A DNA stretch of 41,613 nt, taken from positions 1 to 41,613 of the forward strand of contig JANLJK010000283.1 of the NCBI GenBank assembly GCA_029255525.1, given 5' to 3'. The notes beneath the pieces were generated by a model, which did not search any database, had not been told where the DNA came from, and saw only the letters and a list, made by a program, of their open reading frames with translations. This document shows, one piece after another, positions 1-10,276 of the stretch (positions are counted from its first letter, which is position 1; every line of letters starts with the position of its first letter). This stretch comes from Pseudolabrys sp. GTDB lineage: Bacteria > Pseudomonadota > Alphaproteobacteria > Rhizobiales > Xanthobacteraceae. A program made the position numbers and the translations under genes.

Positions 1-2
1 TC

Positions 3-1586
3 TCGCTCTACCTGACCTTGGCGCCCTATGGCGGCAATCTCGAAGGCGTCCGGGCTGCCTCGCTGGCTTACTTTGCGAAGGAGCCGAAGCGGCTAACCCT
101 TTCAGAGTCCGCGCTTTTGGTGGCGCTGCCGCAGGCGCCCGAGAGCCGCCGGCCCGACCGTTTCCCGGTGGCCGCGCGCGCGGCGCGCGATGCCGTGCTC
201 GATCGGGTGGCGGCGCAGGGCCTTGTCTCGGCGGACGACGTCGCCCGCGCCAAGGCGCAGCCGGTGCCGACGGAGCGCAAGCAACTGCCGATGCTGGCGC
301 CGCACGCCGGCGATCAGGTCGTCGCCGCCGAGCCGGACCGCTTCGTGCACCGCCTGACCATCGACGCGATCCTGCAGCGCAAGCTGGAGGAGCTGGCCAG
401 TGAGCGCGCCCACGCGCTGGGTCCCGAGCTGTCGGTCGCGATCATCGCGGTCGACAACGCCACCGGCGAGGTGCTCGCGCGCGTGGCGTCGTCCGGTTAC
501 TTCGACCTGCGCCGCGCCGGCCAAGTCGACATGACGCAAGCGCTGCGGTCGCCCGGCTCGACGCTCAAGCCCTTCATCTACGGTCTCGGTTTCGAGGACG
601 GTCTGATCCATCCCGAAACGCTGATCGACGACCGGCCGACGCGCTACGGCGGCTACACGCCGGAGAATTTCGACCTGAGTTTCCAGGGCACGGTGACCAT
701 CCGCAAAGCCCTGCAATTGTCGCTCAACGTGCCGGCCATCGCCGTGCTCAGCAAAGTCGGCGTCAACCGGCTCGGCGCGCGGCTGACGCAGACCGGCGCG
801 GCCTTGGTGCTGCCGAAAGGCGAGGCGCCGGGACTGGCGATGGGCCTGGGCGGCGTCGGCGTGAAGCTCGCCGACCTGACCATGCTCTATGTCGGGCTGG
901 CGCGGCTCGGCGCGGCGGTGCCGCTCACCGAACGGTTCGGCGCGCCGCTGGCGAGCCCGCGGCGGCTGATGGATCCGGCGGCCGCTTGGTATGTCGGCAA
1001 CGTGTTGATCGGCGCGCCGCCGCCGGAGAATGCCCCGCATGGCCGTCTCGCCTTCAAGACGGGCACGTCCTACGGCTACCGCGACGCTTGGTCGGTCGGC
1101 TTCGATGGCCAGATGACCATCGGCGTCTGGGTCGGCCGGCCCGACGGCAATCCGGTGCCCGGCCTGGTCGGCCGCAGCACGGCCGCGCCTATTTTGTTCG
1201 ATGCCTTCGCCCGCTCGGGCCGCACGGCGGTGGCGCTGCCGAAGCCGCCGAAAGGTGTGATCTTCGCGCCGACCGCCAAGCTGCCGCCGCCGCTGCAGCG
1301 GTTCACTCCCGCCAACGAGATGGGCGGCCCGGTCGAGCCGCCGCGTATCATGTTCCCGCCCGATGGCGCGCGCCTGGAACTTTCCAGTACCGGCGCGCCC
1401 GATGCGGTCGCGCTCAAGATCAGCGGCGGCCGCGCCCCGCTGACGGTGATGGTCAATGGCGTGCCGCTGGGCCTCGCCGGGACCCGCCGGACGCTGTTTT
1501 TCCACCCCGATGGGCCGGGTTTTGTCCGCCTGACGGTCATGGATGCGCGTGGCGCCGCCGATAGTGTGACCGTAAGGTTGCAGTAG
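3..1586 (+). CDS. pbpC: Penicillin-binding protein 1C (peptidoglycan glycosyltransferase/transpeptidase), 5'-truncated by window edge
   Basis: Frame is open upstream of the listed start (SLYLTLAPYGGNLEGVRAASLAYFAKEP, end of transglycosylase domain); transpeptidase motifs SPGSTLKPFIYG and FKTGTSYGYRDAW; C-terminal PBP-C-like domain. Confidence 0.9.
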   Translation, partial: SLYLTLAPYGGNLEGVRAASLAYFAKEPKRLTLSESALLVALPQAPESRRPDRFPVAARAARDAVLDRVAAQGLVSADDVARAKAQPVPTERKQLPMLAPHAGDQVVAAEPDRFVHRLTIDAILQRKLEELASERAHALGPELSVAIIAVDNATGEVLARVASSGYFDLRRAGQVDMTQALRSPGSTLKPFIYGLGFEDGLIHPETLIDDRPTRYGGYTPENFDLSFQGTVTIRKALQLSLNVPAIAVLSKVGVNRLGARLTQTGAALVLPKGEAPGLAMGLGGVGVKLADLTMLYVGLARLGAAVPLTERFGAPLASPRRLMDPAAAWYVGNVLIGAPPPENAPHGRLAFKTGTSYGYRDAWSVGFDGQMTIGVWVGRPDGNPVPGLVGRSTAAPILFDAFARSGRTAVALPKPPKGVIFAPTAKLPPPLQRFTPANEMGGPVEPPRIMFPPDGARLELSSTGAPDAVALKISGGRAPLTVMVNGVPLGLAGTRRTLFFHPDGPGFVRLTVMDARGAADSVTVRLQ

Positions 1587-1661
1587 CCGCCGAATAACGG
1601 GGGCTATCCACGAAAGCTTATTGTCTGCGGGCAGTTAGTGGGCGAGAACCCGGTCAAGTCC

Positions 1662-3386
1662 ATGAGCACGACCATCAACGAAGAGCCGCAATCGCTGGCT
1701 CCCGCGCGGGGGCTCGCCGCCGCACTCGATTGGGCGGTGACGTCGCATCGGCGCGCCGCGGCGCTGCTGCTCGCCTTCGCGCTGCTCGCCTTCCTGCCGG
1801 GCTTCTTCCAGATTCCCGCCGTCGACCGCGACGAGGCCCGCTTCGCGCAGGCCACCAAGCAGATGCTGGAGAGCGGCGACTATATCGACATCCGCTTCCA
1901 GGACGAGGTCCGTTACAAGAAACCGGTCGGCATCTACTGGCTGCAGGCCGCCGCGGTGAAAGCCGGCGGCGCCATCGGCGTGTCCGAAGCGCGCACCACC
2001 ATCTGGCTCTATCGCCTGCCGTCGCTGTTCGGCGCGATCGGCGCCGTGCTCGCCACCTACTGGGCGGCATTGGCCTTCGTCTCCCGGCGGTCGGCGCTGC
2101 TCGCGGGGCTGATGATGGCGAGCGCGGTGCTGCTCGGCGTCGAGGCGCGGCTGGCCAAGACCGATGCCGCCTTGCTGTTTGCCTCCGTCGTCGCGATGGG
2201 CGCCATGGCGCGGGTCTATCTCAGCGCGCGCCGCGCGCCCGATAAGCCGATCGGCTGGCGAGATCCGATCGTGCTGTGGACGGCGCTGGCCTTCGGCGTG
2301 CTGCTGAAGGGGCCGGTGATCCTGATGTTCGTGGGATTGACGGCGCTGGCGCTGTCGATCCTCGATCGCTCGGGCCGCTGGATCTGGTCGTTGCGGCCCT
2401 TCGCTGGTCTGGCTTGGCTGATCCTCCTGGTGCTGCCCTGGTTCATCGCGATCATCGCCAAGTCGGGCGACAGCTTTTTCGTGCAGGCGCTCGGCCACGA
2501 CATGCTCGACAAGGTGACCAGCGGTCAGGAAGCCCATGGCGCGCCGCCGGGCTACTACTTCCTCTTGTTCTGGGTGACGTTCTGGCCGGGCTCGGTGCTG
2601 GCGGGGCTTGCCGCGCCGATGGTGTGGCGCGTGCGCAAGGAGCCCGGCGCGCAGTTCCTGCTGGCGTGGCTGATTCCGTCCTGGCTCGTGTTCGAGGCGG
2701 TGATGACCAAGCTGCCGCATTACGTGCTGCCGCTTTATCCCGCCATCGCCATCCTGATGGCCGGCATCATCGAGAAGGGCGGGCTCGCCAAGAAGCGCTG
2801 GATGGTGCGCGGCACGGTCGGCTGGTTCCTGTTTCCGGCGATCATCTCCATCGCGGTGGTGGTCATCTTCGTCATGTTCAGCCGCGATCTTGGGATCGCC
2901 GCCTGGCCCTCGGCGGGCGTCGCGGTGATCCTCGGTCTGTTTGCCTGGTGGCTTTACGAGGTCGACGGCGCGGAGCGCGCGCTGTTGCGCGGCATGATGG
3001 CCTCGGTATTCGTGGCGATCACGGTCTACGCCGTGACCTTTCCGCTGCTGCCGATGTTGTTCCCGAGCGCGCTGATCGCCAAGGAGATCCGCGCCTCCGG
3101 CTGCAAGGTGGCGCATGTGGCCTCGACCTTCGCCTATCAGGAGCCGAGCCTCGTCTTCATCGCCGGCACCGACACGCGTTTCACCGACGCGGCCGGCGCG
3201 GCCGAATTCCTCCGCCAGGGCTCCTGCCACTTCGCGCTGATCGACCCGCGCAGTGAGCGCAGCTTCGTCCAGCGCGCCGATGCCATCGGCCTGCGCTATG
3301 TGCTGAGCCAGCGCATCGAAGGCTTCAATATCAGCATCGGCAAGCCGGCGGTCCTGACGCTGTTCCGCTCGATGGAAACGCCATGA
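1662..3386 (+). CDS. Glycosyltransferase family 39 (ArnT/Rgt-like) integral membrane protein
   Basis: N-terminal DRDEARFAQATKQMLESGDY motif plus many TM segments; typical ArnT-like GT39; ATG at 1662 preferred over 1638. Confidence 0.85.
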   Translation: MSTTINEEPQSLAPARGLAAALDWAVTSHRRAAALLLAFALLAFLPGFFQIPAVDRDEARFAQATKQMLESGDYIDIRFQDEVRYKKPVGIYWLQAAAVKAGGAIGVSEARTTIWLYRLPSLFGAIGAVLATYWAALAFVSRRSALLAGLMMASAVLLGVEARLAKTDAALLFASVVAMGAMARVYLSARRAPDKPIGWRDPIVLWTALAFGVLLKGPVILMFVGLTALALSILDRSGRWIWSLRPFAGLAWLILLVLPWFIAIIAKSGDSFFVQALGHDMLDKVTSGQEAHGAPPGYYFLLFWVTFWPGSVLAGLAAPMVWRVRKEPGAQFLLAWLIPSWLVFEAVMTKLPHYVLPLYPAIAILMAGIIEKGGLAKKRWMVRGTVGWFLFPAIISIAVVVIFVMFSRDLGIAAWPSAGVAVILGLFAWWLYEVDGAERALLRGMMASVFVAITVYAVTFPLLPMLFPSALIAKEIRASGCKVAHVASTFAYQEPSLVFIAGTDTRFTDAAGAAEFLRQGSCHFALIDPRSERSFVQRADAIGLRYVLSQRIEGFNISIGKPAVLTLFRSMETP

Positions 3387-4237
3387 CGACGGCGAACGGC
3401 ATCGGCCACGGGCCGGGCAGCGCGATGCCCGCCTGGCGCCGCTGCGCCAACAACGTGGTGGCGGCACTGACCGTGCTGGTACGGCCGCCGCGCATCACGC
3501 CGGCGAAATCCTGGCTGATGCCGACACGGCAACTGATCGTCGCCGCGGTGGTGGCGATCGGCGTGTTCGTGTTCGTCATGATCCTGTTCGATTCCGGCAC
3601 CAGCACTGCCGCCACGCGCCTGCCGCGCTGGCTGATCAGCCTGTTCGACGACATCACCGACTTCGGCAAATCGGGCTGGTTCCTCTGGCCGCTCGGCCTG
3701 TTGTTTCTGGCGCTCGCCGCGTTGCCGCCGGTGCTACCGCGCTTCACGCAACTCGTGGTCGCGGCCGTCATGGTGCGTGTCGGCTTCCTGTTCCTGGCCA
3801 TCGCCGTGCCGGGCCTGTTCGTCACCGTCGTCAAGCGCCTGATCGGCCGCGCCCGTCCCATGGTGACCGGTCTCGCCGACCCTGACGTGTTCTCTCCCTG
3901 TAGCTGGCGCTCCGAGTACGCCAGCCTGCCGTCCGGCCATTCGACCACGGCCTTCGCAGTGCTGGTGGCCTTCGGCACGTTGTGGCCGCGCGCCCGTACC
4001 GTGCTGCTGATCTATGCCGTCCTGATCGCCATCAGCCGCGTGGTGGTGACCGCGCATTACCCAACGGACGTCGCCGCCGGCGCGGTGGTCGGCATTGTCG
4101 GCGCGCTCCTGGTGCGGCGCTATTTTGCGTTGCGCCGGCTCGGCTTCTCGATCGGTCCGGACGGGATGCCGCACCAGTATCCGGGGCCCTCCCGGCGGCG
4201 GATCAAAGCTGTTGCCCGCGCCCTCCTGGCCCCATAG
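3383..4237 (+). CDS. PAP2-family phosphatase (membrane lipid phosphatase)
   Basis: KRLIGRARP, SLPSGHSTTAF and SRVVVTAHYPTDVAAG are the three PAP2 motifs; start overlaps upstream stop by 4 bp. Confidence 0.9.
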   Translation: MTTANGIGHGPGSAMPAWRRCANNVVAALTVLVRPPRITPAKSWLMPTRQLIVAAVVAIGVFVFVMILFDSGTSTAATRLPRWLISLFDDITDFGKSGWFLWPLGLLFLALAALPPVLPRFTQLVVAAVMVRVGFLFLAIAVPGLFVTVVKRLIGRARPMVTGLADPDVFSPCSWRSEYASLPSGHSTTAFAVLVAFGTLWPRARTVLLIYAVLIAISRVVVTAHYPTDVAAGAVVGIVGALLVRRYFALRRLGFSIGPDGMPHQYPGPSRRRIKAVARALLAP

Positions 4238-4277
4238 AACGCGGCCTTGGGCTACCCCCGGCAGGACTGATTTGACC

Positions 4278-5009
4278 ATGAATACGACTGAACCGGCGGT
4301 TTCCGTCGTGGTGCCGGTGCGCAACGAAGCCGGCAATATCGCCCCGCTGGTGGCCGAGATCGCCAAGGCGCTCGAGGGCCAATGGCCGTTCGAGGTCGTC
4401 TACGTCAATGACGGCTCGACCGACGGCACCGAGGCCGAGCTACAGCGGCTGATGGCGCAACATCCGTGGCTGCGCCGCGTGCGTCACCGATCGTCCTGCG
4501 GCCAGTCGTCCGCCGTGCGCTCAGGCGTTGCCGTGGCGCGCGGGCCGATCGTGGTCACGATCGACGGCGACGGGCAGAACGACCCGGCTTTCATCCCGGC
4601 GATGATCCGCGCGCTGGAAGCGGGCGGCCCCATGATGGGCCTCATCGCCGGCCAGCGCGTGGGTCGCAAAGCCTCGGGCTTCAAGAAAATGCAGTCGCGT
4701 ATCGCCAATGCGGTGCGCGGCGCGGTGCTGCGCGACGGCACCCGCGACACCGGCTGTGGACTGAAGGCGTTCCGGCGCGATGTGTTCTTGGGCCTGCCGT
4801 ATTTCGAGGGCCTGCATCGCTTCCTGCCGGCGCTGGTCAAGCGCGACGGCCGGACCATCGGTTCTGTCGACGTCGTCGATCGCCCGCGCGGCAGCGGCGT
4901 GTCGAATTACGGGATGTGGGACCGGCTGTGGGTCGGCATCCTCGATCTCGCCGGCGTGTGGTGGCTGGTCCGCCGGCGCAAGCGCGTTCCGGACATCGTG
5001 GAGAACTAG
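4278..5009 (+). CDS. Glycosyltransferase family 2 (polyprenyl-phosphate sugar transferase-like)
   Basis: SVVVPVRNEAGNIAPLVAEI, VNDGSTDGTEAEL, TIDGDGQNDP; ATG at 4278. Confidence 0.9.
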   Translation: MNTTEPAVSVVVPVRNEAGNIAPLVAEIAKALEGQWPFEVVYVNDGSTDGTEAELQRLMAQHPWLRRVRHRSSCGQSSAVRSGVAVARGPIVVTIDGDGQNDPAFIPAMIRALEAGGPMMGLIAGQRVGRKASGFKKMQSRIANAVRGAVLRDGTRDTGCGLKAFRRDVFLGLPYFEGLHRFLPALVKRDGRTIGSVDVVDRPRGSGVSNYGMWDRLWVGILDLAGVWWLVRRRKRVPDIVEN

Positions 5010-5046
5010 CGCGGAAGCATTCGCGCATGCGTACTGAGGAAAGACA

Positions 5047-5376
5047 ATGCTGGTCGATATCACAAACGCCGTTGGCGGCTATCTGCACGACGTGTTCGTC
5101 GGCAACCTCGATTGGGGCATCCTGATCGGCTATATCGCGCAGGCTTTGTTCGCCATGCGTTTCGTGGTGCAGTGGATTGCTTCGGAGCGGGCGGGCAAGA
5201 GCGTCGTGCCGACCGCGTTCTGGGTGTTCTCCATCGGCGGCGGCCTGATGCTGCTCGGCTACGCGCTCTACCGCAAGGACCCGGTCTTCATCATCGGCCA
5301 GGCCTTCGGCGTGTTCGTTTATTTGCGCAATCTGCAGTTCGTCATGCGCAGCGGCGGGCAGGGTGCGCCGGCCTGA
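5047..5376 (+). CDS. Lipid A biosynthesis N-terminal (LABN) domain protein
   Basis: Small 3-TM protein with FAMRFVVQWIASERAGKSVVPTAFWVFSIGGGLMLLGYALYRKDPVFIIGQ, typical LABN. Confidence 0.85.
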   Translation: MLVDITNAVGGYLHDVFVGNLDWGILIGYIAQALFAMRFVVQWIASERAGKSVVPTAFWVFSIGGGLMLLGYALYRKDPVFIIGQAFGVFVYLRNLQFVMRSGGQGAPA

Positions 5377-6561
5377 TCACTTGGTGGCGTTGAACACCGC
5401 GAAACCGCGCTCCAGATCGGCGATCAAATCGGCTGGATCCTCCAGGCCGACATGGAAGCGCAACGTCGGCCCGCCCGGCGCCCATGTGGTCGCGGTGCGA
5501 TACTCGTCGCAGTCGAACGAGATCACTAAGCTCTCAAAGCCACCCCAGGAATATCCGATCCCAAAGAGCGCCAGTTCGTTCATGAAGGCGTAGACGGCCT
5601 GTTGCGACACGGGCTTGAGCACGATGCTGAACAGGCCGCAGGCGCCGGTGAAGTCGCGCTTCCAGATGGCGTGGCCGGGATCGCTTTCCAGCGCCGGATG
5701 CATCACCCGCAACACCTCCGGCCGCGCCTCCAGCCAGCGGGCGATGGCGAGCCCGGACTCGTGGTGCCGCCTGAGGCGCACACTGAGCGTGCGCAAGCCG
5801 CGCAGCGCCAGGAACATGTCGTCCGGGCCGACGCAGAGGCCGAGCGTGTAGACGAAGTCCTTCAACGCCGGCAGCGCCTTGGCGTTGGCGGCCACGCAGC
5901 CGAACATGATGTCGGAATGACCGCCGATATATTTGGTGCCGGCCTGGATCGACAGGTCGACGCCCTTCTCGAAGGCGCGGTAATAGAGCGGCGAGGCCCA
6001 GGTATTGTCGGTCAGCACCAGCGCGCCGCGGTCATGGGCGACCTTGGCGATGGCCGGGATGTCCTGCATCTCGAAGCTCTGCGATCCCGGTGACTCGGTG
6101 AACACCGCGCGGGTATTGGGTCTGAACAGCTTGGCGATGTCGGCCCCGATCAGCGGGTCGTAATAGGTGGTTTCCACCCCCATGCGCTTGAGGATGCCGT
6201 CGCAGAAGGTGCGGGTGGGGCGATAGACGCTGTCGGTGACGAGGATGTGATCGCCGGCACCGACGACCGCGAGCAGGGCCGTGGTGATCGCCGCCAGCCC
6301 CGACGGCAGCAGGGCCACCCCGGCGCAGCCTTCGCCCTCCAGCGCCGTCAGCGCATCTTCCAGGGCCTCGGTGGTCGGCGTGCCGCGCCGGCCGTATTGG
6401 TAGCGGGAACGGTGCGCGACCTGGTCTTCCGCCGAGGCAAATAGCAACGTGGACGCGTGATAGACGGGCGGGTTGATGAAGCCGTGTGACAGTTCTGAGT
6501 CACGGCCGGCATGCGCGAGCAGGGTGTCCGGCTTGATCGGCGTCTTCGGTTTCTTCGACAT
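5377..6561 (-). CDS. metC: Cystathionine beta-lyase (PLP-dependent Cys/Met metabolism family)
   Basis: MSKKPKTPIKPDTLLAHAGRDSE...; PLP-Lys motif SIQAGTKYIGGHSDIMFG. Confidence 0.9.
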   Translation of the reverse strand: MSKKPKTPIKPDTLLAHAGRDSELSHGFINPPVYHASTLLFASAEDQVAHRSRYQYGRRGTPTTEALEDALTALEGEGCAGVALLPSGLAAITTALLAVVGAGDHILVTDSVYRPTRTFCDGILKRMGVETTYYDPLIGADIAKLFRPNTRAVFTESPGSQSFEMQDIPAIAKVAHDRGALVLTDNTWASPLYYRAFEKGVDLSIQAGTKYIGGHSDIMFGCVAANAKALPALKDFVYTLGLCVGPDDMFLALRGLRTLSVRLRRHHESGLAIARWLEARPEVLRVMHPALESDPGHAIWKRDFTGACGLFSIVLKPVSQQAVYAFMNELALFGIGYSWGGFESLVISFDCDEYRTATTWAPGGPTLRFHVGLEDPADLIADLERGFAVFNATK

Positions 6562-6792
6562 GGTCGGGGGGCGTCTTCCGGCGAATAACGGTGCACGGCC
6601 ATATACCGACGGTTCAGCATGCAGCGTCAACCCCTTGACCTTGCAATCCGTTCGTTCTGAGATGCAAATGCCGAGGGGATCTCGGGGCTATGGCTCGAAC
6701 GAGCGTTTCCGTCGCGGCGCTGCGCGACAGAGACGTCATTCGGGCTGCCTGCGAGAGTGCCGTACCGCGTTTTGCGCCGAAGGGGTCATTCG

Positions 6793-7803
6793 ATGAAAAA
6801 GATTGCTGCATTGCTCGCGCTCGCCGTCCTTGTGGTGGCGCAAAGCGCATCCGCGCAAACGCTCAAGACGGTCAAGGACCGGGGTATTCTCAACTGCGGG
6901 TCGAACGGCACGTTGGCCGGCTTCGGCCTGCCCGACGCGCAGGGCAACTGGACCGGCCTCGACGTCGATCTCTGCCGCGCCATCGCCGCCGCGATCTTCA
7001 ACGATCCCAAGAAAGTGAAGTTCGTGCCGCTGTCGGCCAAAGACCGCTTCACGGCCTTGCAGTCCGGTGAGGTCGATGTGTTGGCGCGCAACACAACCTG
7101 GACGTCCTCGCGCGATACCTCGCTCGGCCTCAACTTCACCGGTGTGAACTACTATGACGGCCAGGGTTTCGTCGTCCGCAAAGCGCTGAAGGTGAACTCG
7201 GCGCTCGAGCTCAACGGCGCCTCGATCTGCGTGCAACAGGGCACCACGACCGAACTCAACCTCACCGACTACTTCCGCTCGCACAACATGCAGATGAAGT
7301 CGGTGACCTTCGCCACCGCCAACGAGGCGGTGAAGGCCTATGACGCCGGCCGCTGCGACGCCTACACCAGCGACGCCTCCGCGCTTTATGCCGAGCGGCT
7401 GCGGCTCGCCAATGCGAACGATCACATCATTCTGCCCGAGATCATCTCCAAGGAGCCGCTCGGCCCGATGGTGCGCCAGGGCGACGACCAGTGGTTCGAT
7501 ATCGTGAAGTGGACCTTGTTCGCGATGCTCAACGCCGAGGAGCTCAACGTCACGTCGAAGAACGTCGACGAGGCGGCTAAGTCCGACAATCCGGAGATCA
7601 AGCGTCTGCTCGGTACCGAGGGCAATTTCGGCGAGCAACTCGGCCTGACCAAGGATTGGGTCGTGCGCATCGTCAAGCTCGTCGGCAATTACGGCGAGAG
7701 CTTCGAGCGCAATGTCGGGCAGGGCTCGCCGCTCAAGATCGACCGCGGCCTGAACCGCCTGTGGAACAAGGGCGGCATCCAATACGCGCCGCCGGTCCGT
7801 TGA
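6793..7803 (+). CDS. aapJ: General L-amino acid ABC transporter substrate-binding protein
   Basis: Signal peptide; TLKTVKDRGILNCGSNGTLAGFGLPDAQGNWTGLDVDLCRAIAAAIF; first gene of a J-Q-M-P order. Confidence 0.88.
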   Translation: MKKIAALLALAVLVVAQSASAQTLKTVKDRGILNCGSNGTLAGFGLPDAQGNWTGLDVDLCRAIAAAIFNDPKKVKFVPLSAKDRFTALQSGEVDVLARNTTWTSSRDTSLGLNFTGVNYYDGQGFVVRKALKVNSALELNGASICVQQGTTTELNLTDYFRSHNMQMKSVTFATANEAVKAYDAGRCDAYTSDASALYAERLRLANANDHIILPEIISKEPLGPMVRQGDDQWFDIVKWTLFAMLNAEELNVTSKNVDEAAKSDNPEIKRLLGTEGNFGEQLGLTKDWVVRIVKLVGNYGESFERNVGQGSPLKIDRGLNRLWNKGGIQYAPPVR

Positions 7804-7895
7804 TCGGCGCGGATCCGACGAAGCCCAAAGGGCAAGGGAGATTGACGGGGGACGTTTGCTGAGACCGACGGCGTAAAGCGCGGCAAGAGGGGCAT

Positions 7896-9092
7896 ATGTC
7901 GACGACAGACCTGACGAGGGGCGATCCCCCCGCGCGCGTTCCGTTCTACAACAATCCGAAGGTCAGGAGCCTCGCCTATCAGTTCGCGTTGTGCGTCGTC
8001 ATCGTGTTGCTGGTGTGGGGCGCCGCCAGCAATGCGATCGATCACCTGCGGCGCGCGCATATCGCCTCCGGCTTCGGCTTCTGGAACACGACCGCCGGCT
8101 TCGACATCAGCCAGACGTTGATTTCGTATTCGGCACAGGCGTCGACCTATGGCCGCGCCTTCTGGGTCGGCCTGCTCAACACGTTGCTGGTGGCCGGGCT
8201 CGGCATCGTCTTCGCCACCATCATCGGCTTCGTTGTCGGCCTCTCGCGGCTGTCGAAGAACTGGCTCCTGGCCAAAGTCGCCGGCGGTTATGTCGAGACC
8301 ATCCGCAACCTGCCGCTGCTCCTGCAATTGCTGTTCTGGTACAACGCCGTGCTCAAGGCATTGCCGGAAATCCGTGACAGCCTCACCATCGGCGGTGCCG
8401 TCTATCTCAACAACCGTGGCCTGTTTCTGCCGAAGCCATCGGCGCTGAGCGGCTTCGGCTGGGTAGAGATCGCTTTCTTTGTCGGCCTCGTGCTGTCCAT
8501 CGTGTTCACCATATGGGCGCGCCGGCGTCAGGAGCGCAGCGGCGCGCAAACACCGGTGCTATGGGTGACGCTCGGTCTGGTGGTCGGCCTGCCGGTGATC
8601 GCGTTGCTGGCGACCGGCGTGCCGGTGCTGTTTGAATCGCCGCAGGCCGGCCGCTTCAACATTAGCGGTGGCATCGAGGTGCTGCCCGAATTCGCCGCGC
8701 TCTTGTTCGGCCTGTCGATCTATACCGCGGCCTTCATCGCCGAGGTGGTGCGCGCCGGCATCACGTCGGTGTCGCGCGGCCAGGTCGAGGCGGCCTATTC
8801 GCTGGGTCTGCGGCCGCGGCCGACCTTGCGGCTGATCGTGGTGCCGCAGGCGATGCGCGTGATCATTCCGCCGCTGACGAACCAGTATCTCAACCTCGTG
8901 AAAAATTCGACGCTGGCGGTGGCCATCGGCTATCCCGATTTGGTGCAGGTCTTCACCGGCACGGTGCTCAATCAGACGGGGCAGGCGGTGGAGGTCGTCG
9001 CCATCACCATGCTGGTTTATCTGACGATCAGTCTCGCCACATCCGTTGCGATGAACGTCTACAACAGCCGCATGACTTTGGTGGAGCGATGA
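7896..9092 (+). CDS. aapQ: Amino acid ABC transporter permease
   Basis: Membrane protein with FIAEVVRAGITSVSRGQVEAAYSLGLRPRPTLRLIVVPQAMRVIIPPLTNQYLNLVKNSTLA (EAA motif). Confidence 0.88.
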   Translation: MSTTDLTRGDPPARVPFYNNPKVRSLAYQFALCVVIVLLVWGAASNAIDHLRRAHIASGFGFWNTTAGFDISQTLISYSAQASTYGRAFWVGLLNTLLVAGLGIVFATIIGFVVGLSRLSKNWLLAKVAGGYVETIRNLPLLLQLLFWYNAVLKALPEIRDSLTIGGAVYLNNRGLFLPKPSALSGFGWVEIAFFVGLVLSIVFTIWARRRQERSGAQTPVLWVTLGLVVGLPVIALLATGVPVLFESPQAGRFNISGGIEVLPEFAALLFGLSIYTAAFIAEVVRAGITSVSRGQVEAAYSLGLRPRPTLRLIVVPQAMRVIIPPLTNQYLNLVKNSTLAVAIGYPDLVQVFTGTVLNQTGQAVEVVAITMLVYLTISLATSVAMNVYNSRMTLVER

Positions 9093-9102
9093 GGGCGCCA
9101 TC

Positions 9103-10272
9103 ATGAGCATGTCCGACGAGGGCGAACTGGCGATTGCCAATATGGGCTTCGTGCGCCGCGAGCAATTGCCGCCGCAGCCGCCGCCGCGGCGCATGACCGG
9201 GCCGATCGGCTGGGTGCGTGAGAACCTGCTGTCGACGCCACTCAACATCGTGCTGACGATCCTGGTGGCGCTGCTGCTCGCCTGGGTGATCCCGGAGATT
9301 GTGAACTTCCTGTTCATCGATGCGGTGTGGACGGGAATGGATCGCGATGCCTGCCGCGAGGTGGTGCAGCACCGCGAGATCGGCGCCTGCTGGCCCTTTG
9401 TCTGGGAGCGGCTGCCTTACTTCATCTACGGCTCCTATCCGGGGCCGGAGCGCTGGCGCGTGGATGTGTTCTTCGCGCTGCTGGCCGTCGCAGTCGTCTG
9501 GACCTTGTGGCTTGGCGCGCCGCGCCGCGACATCGGCATGGTCTACGCTTTCGTGCTGATGCCGGTCGCGTCCTTCATTCTGCTGCACGGCTTCGAGGTC
9601 ATCGGCCTGCCGGTCGTCGACACCGTGCTGTGGGGTGGCGTGCTGGTGACCATCGTGGTGGCATCGGTCGGTATCGTGGCGTCGCTGCCGCTCGGTATCC
9701 TGCTGGCGCTCGGACGCCGCTCGCACATGCCGGCGGTGCGGCTGTTCTCCACCATCTTCATCGAGTTCGTACGCGGCGTGCCGCTGGTGACGGTGCTGTT
9801 CATGGCAAGCGTCATGTTGCCTTTGTTCGTGCCGGACAATTTCGAACCCGACAAATTGCTGCGCGCATTGATCGGCATCGCTTTGTTCGCCTCGGCCTAC
9901 ATGGCGGAAGTCGTACGCGCCGGCCTGCAGGCCATTCCGAAGGGCCAGTTCGAAGGCGCGATGGCGGTCGGTCTGACCTATTGGCAGCGCATGCGTCTCA
10001 TCATTTTGCCGCAAGCGCTCAAGACGACGATCCCGAACATCGTCAACAACTACGTGGCGCTGTTCAAGGATACGACTTTGGTCTTCATCGTCGGCATCTT
10101 CGATTTGTTGCGCACCATCGAGGTGGCGCGCATCGATCCGAAATGGGCGGCGCCGGTGACCAGCACGACCGGCTATGCGGTCGCGGCCATCTTCTATCTC
10201 GTCTTCTGTTACGGCATGTCGCGCTATGCCCGCGCCGTCGAAACCCGCCTTGCCCAGAGCGATAGACGTTGA
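9103..10272 (+). CDS. aapM: Amino acid ABC transporter permease
   Basis: [61 protein letters not shown]. Confidence 0.88.
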   Translation: MSMSDEGELAIANMGFVRREQLPPQPPPRRMTGPIGWVRENLLSTPLNIVLTILVALLLAWVIPEIVNFLFIDAVWTGMDRDACREVVQHREIGACWPFVWERLPYFIYGSYPGPERWRVDVFFALLAVAVVWTLWLGAPRRDIGMVYAFVLMPVASFILLHGFEVIGLPVVDTVLWGGVLVTIVVASVGIVASLPLGILLALGRRSHMPAVRLFSTIFIEFVRGVPLVTVLFMASVMLPLFVPDNFEPDKLLRALIGIALFASAYMAEVVRAGLQAIPKGQFEGAMAVGLTYWQRMRLIILPQALKTTIPNIVNNYVALFKDTTLVFIVGIFDLLRTIEVARIDPKWAAPVTSTTGYAVAAIFYLVFCYGMSRYARAVETRLAQSDRR

Positions 10273-10276
10273 GGTC

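Noticed and set aside
1635-3467. 610-aa minus-strand ORF opposite the GT39 gene
   Set aside because: Rich in R/H/D/Q with no domain-like pattern; antisense shadow of a high-GC gene with a convincing GT39 product on the plus strand.
4095-4277. Upstream extension of the GT2 ORF
   Set aside because: Overlaps the PAP2 gene in another frame and is Arg/Ser-rich; the glycosyltransferase homology begins at the ATG at 4278.
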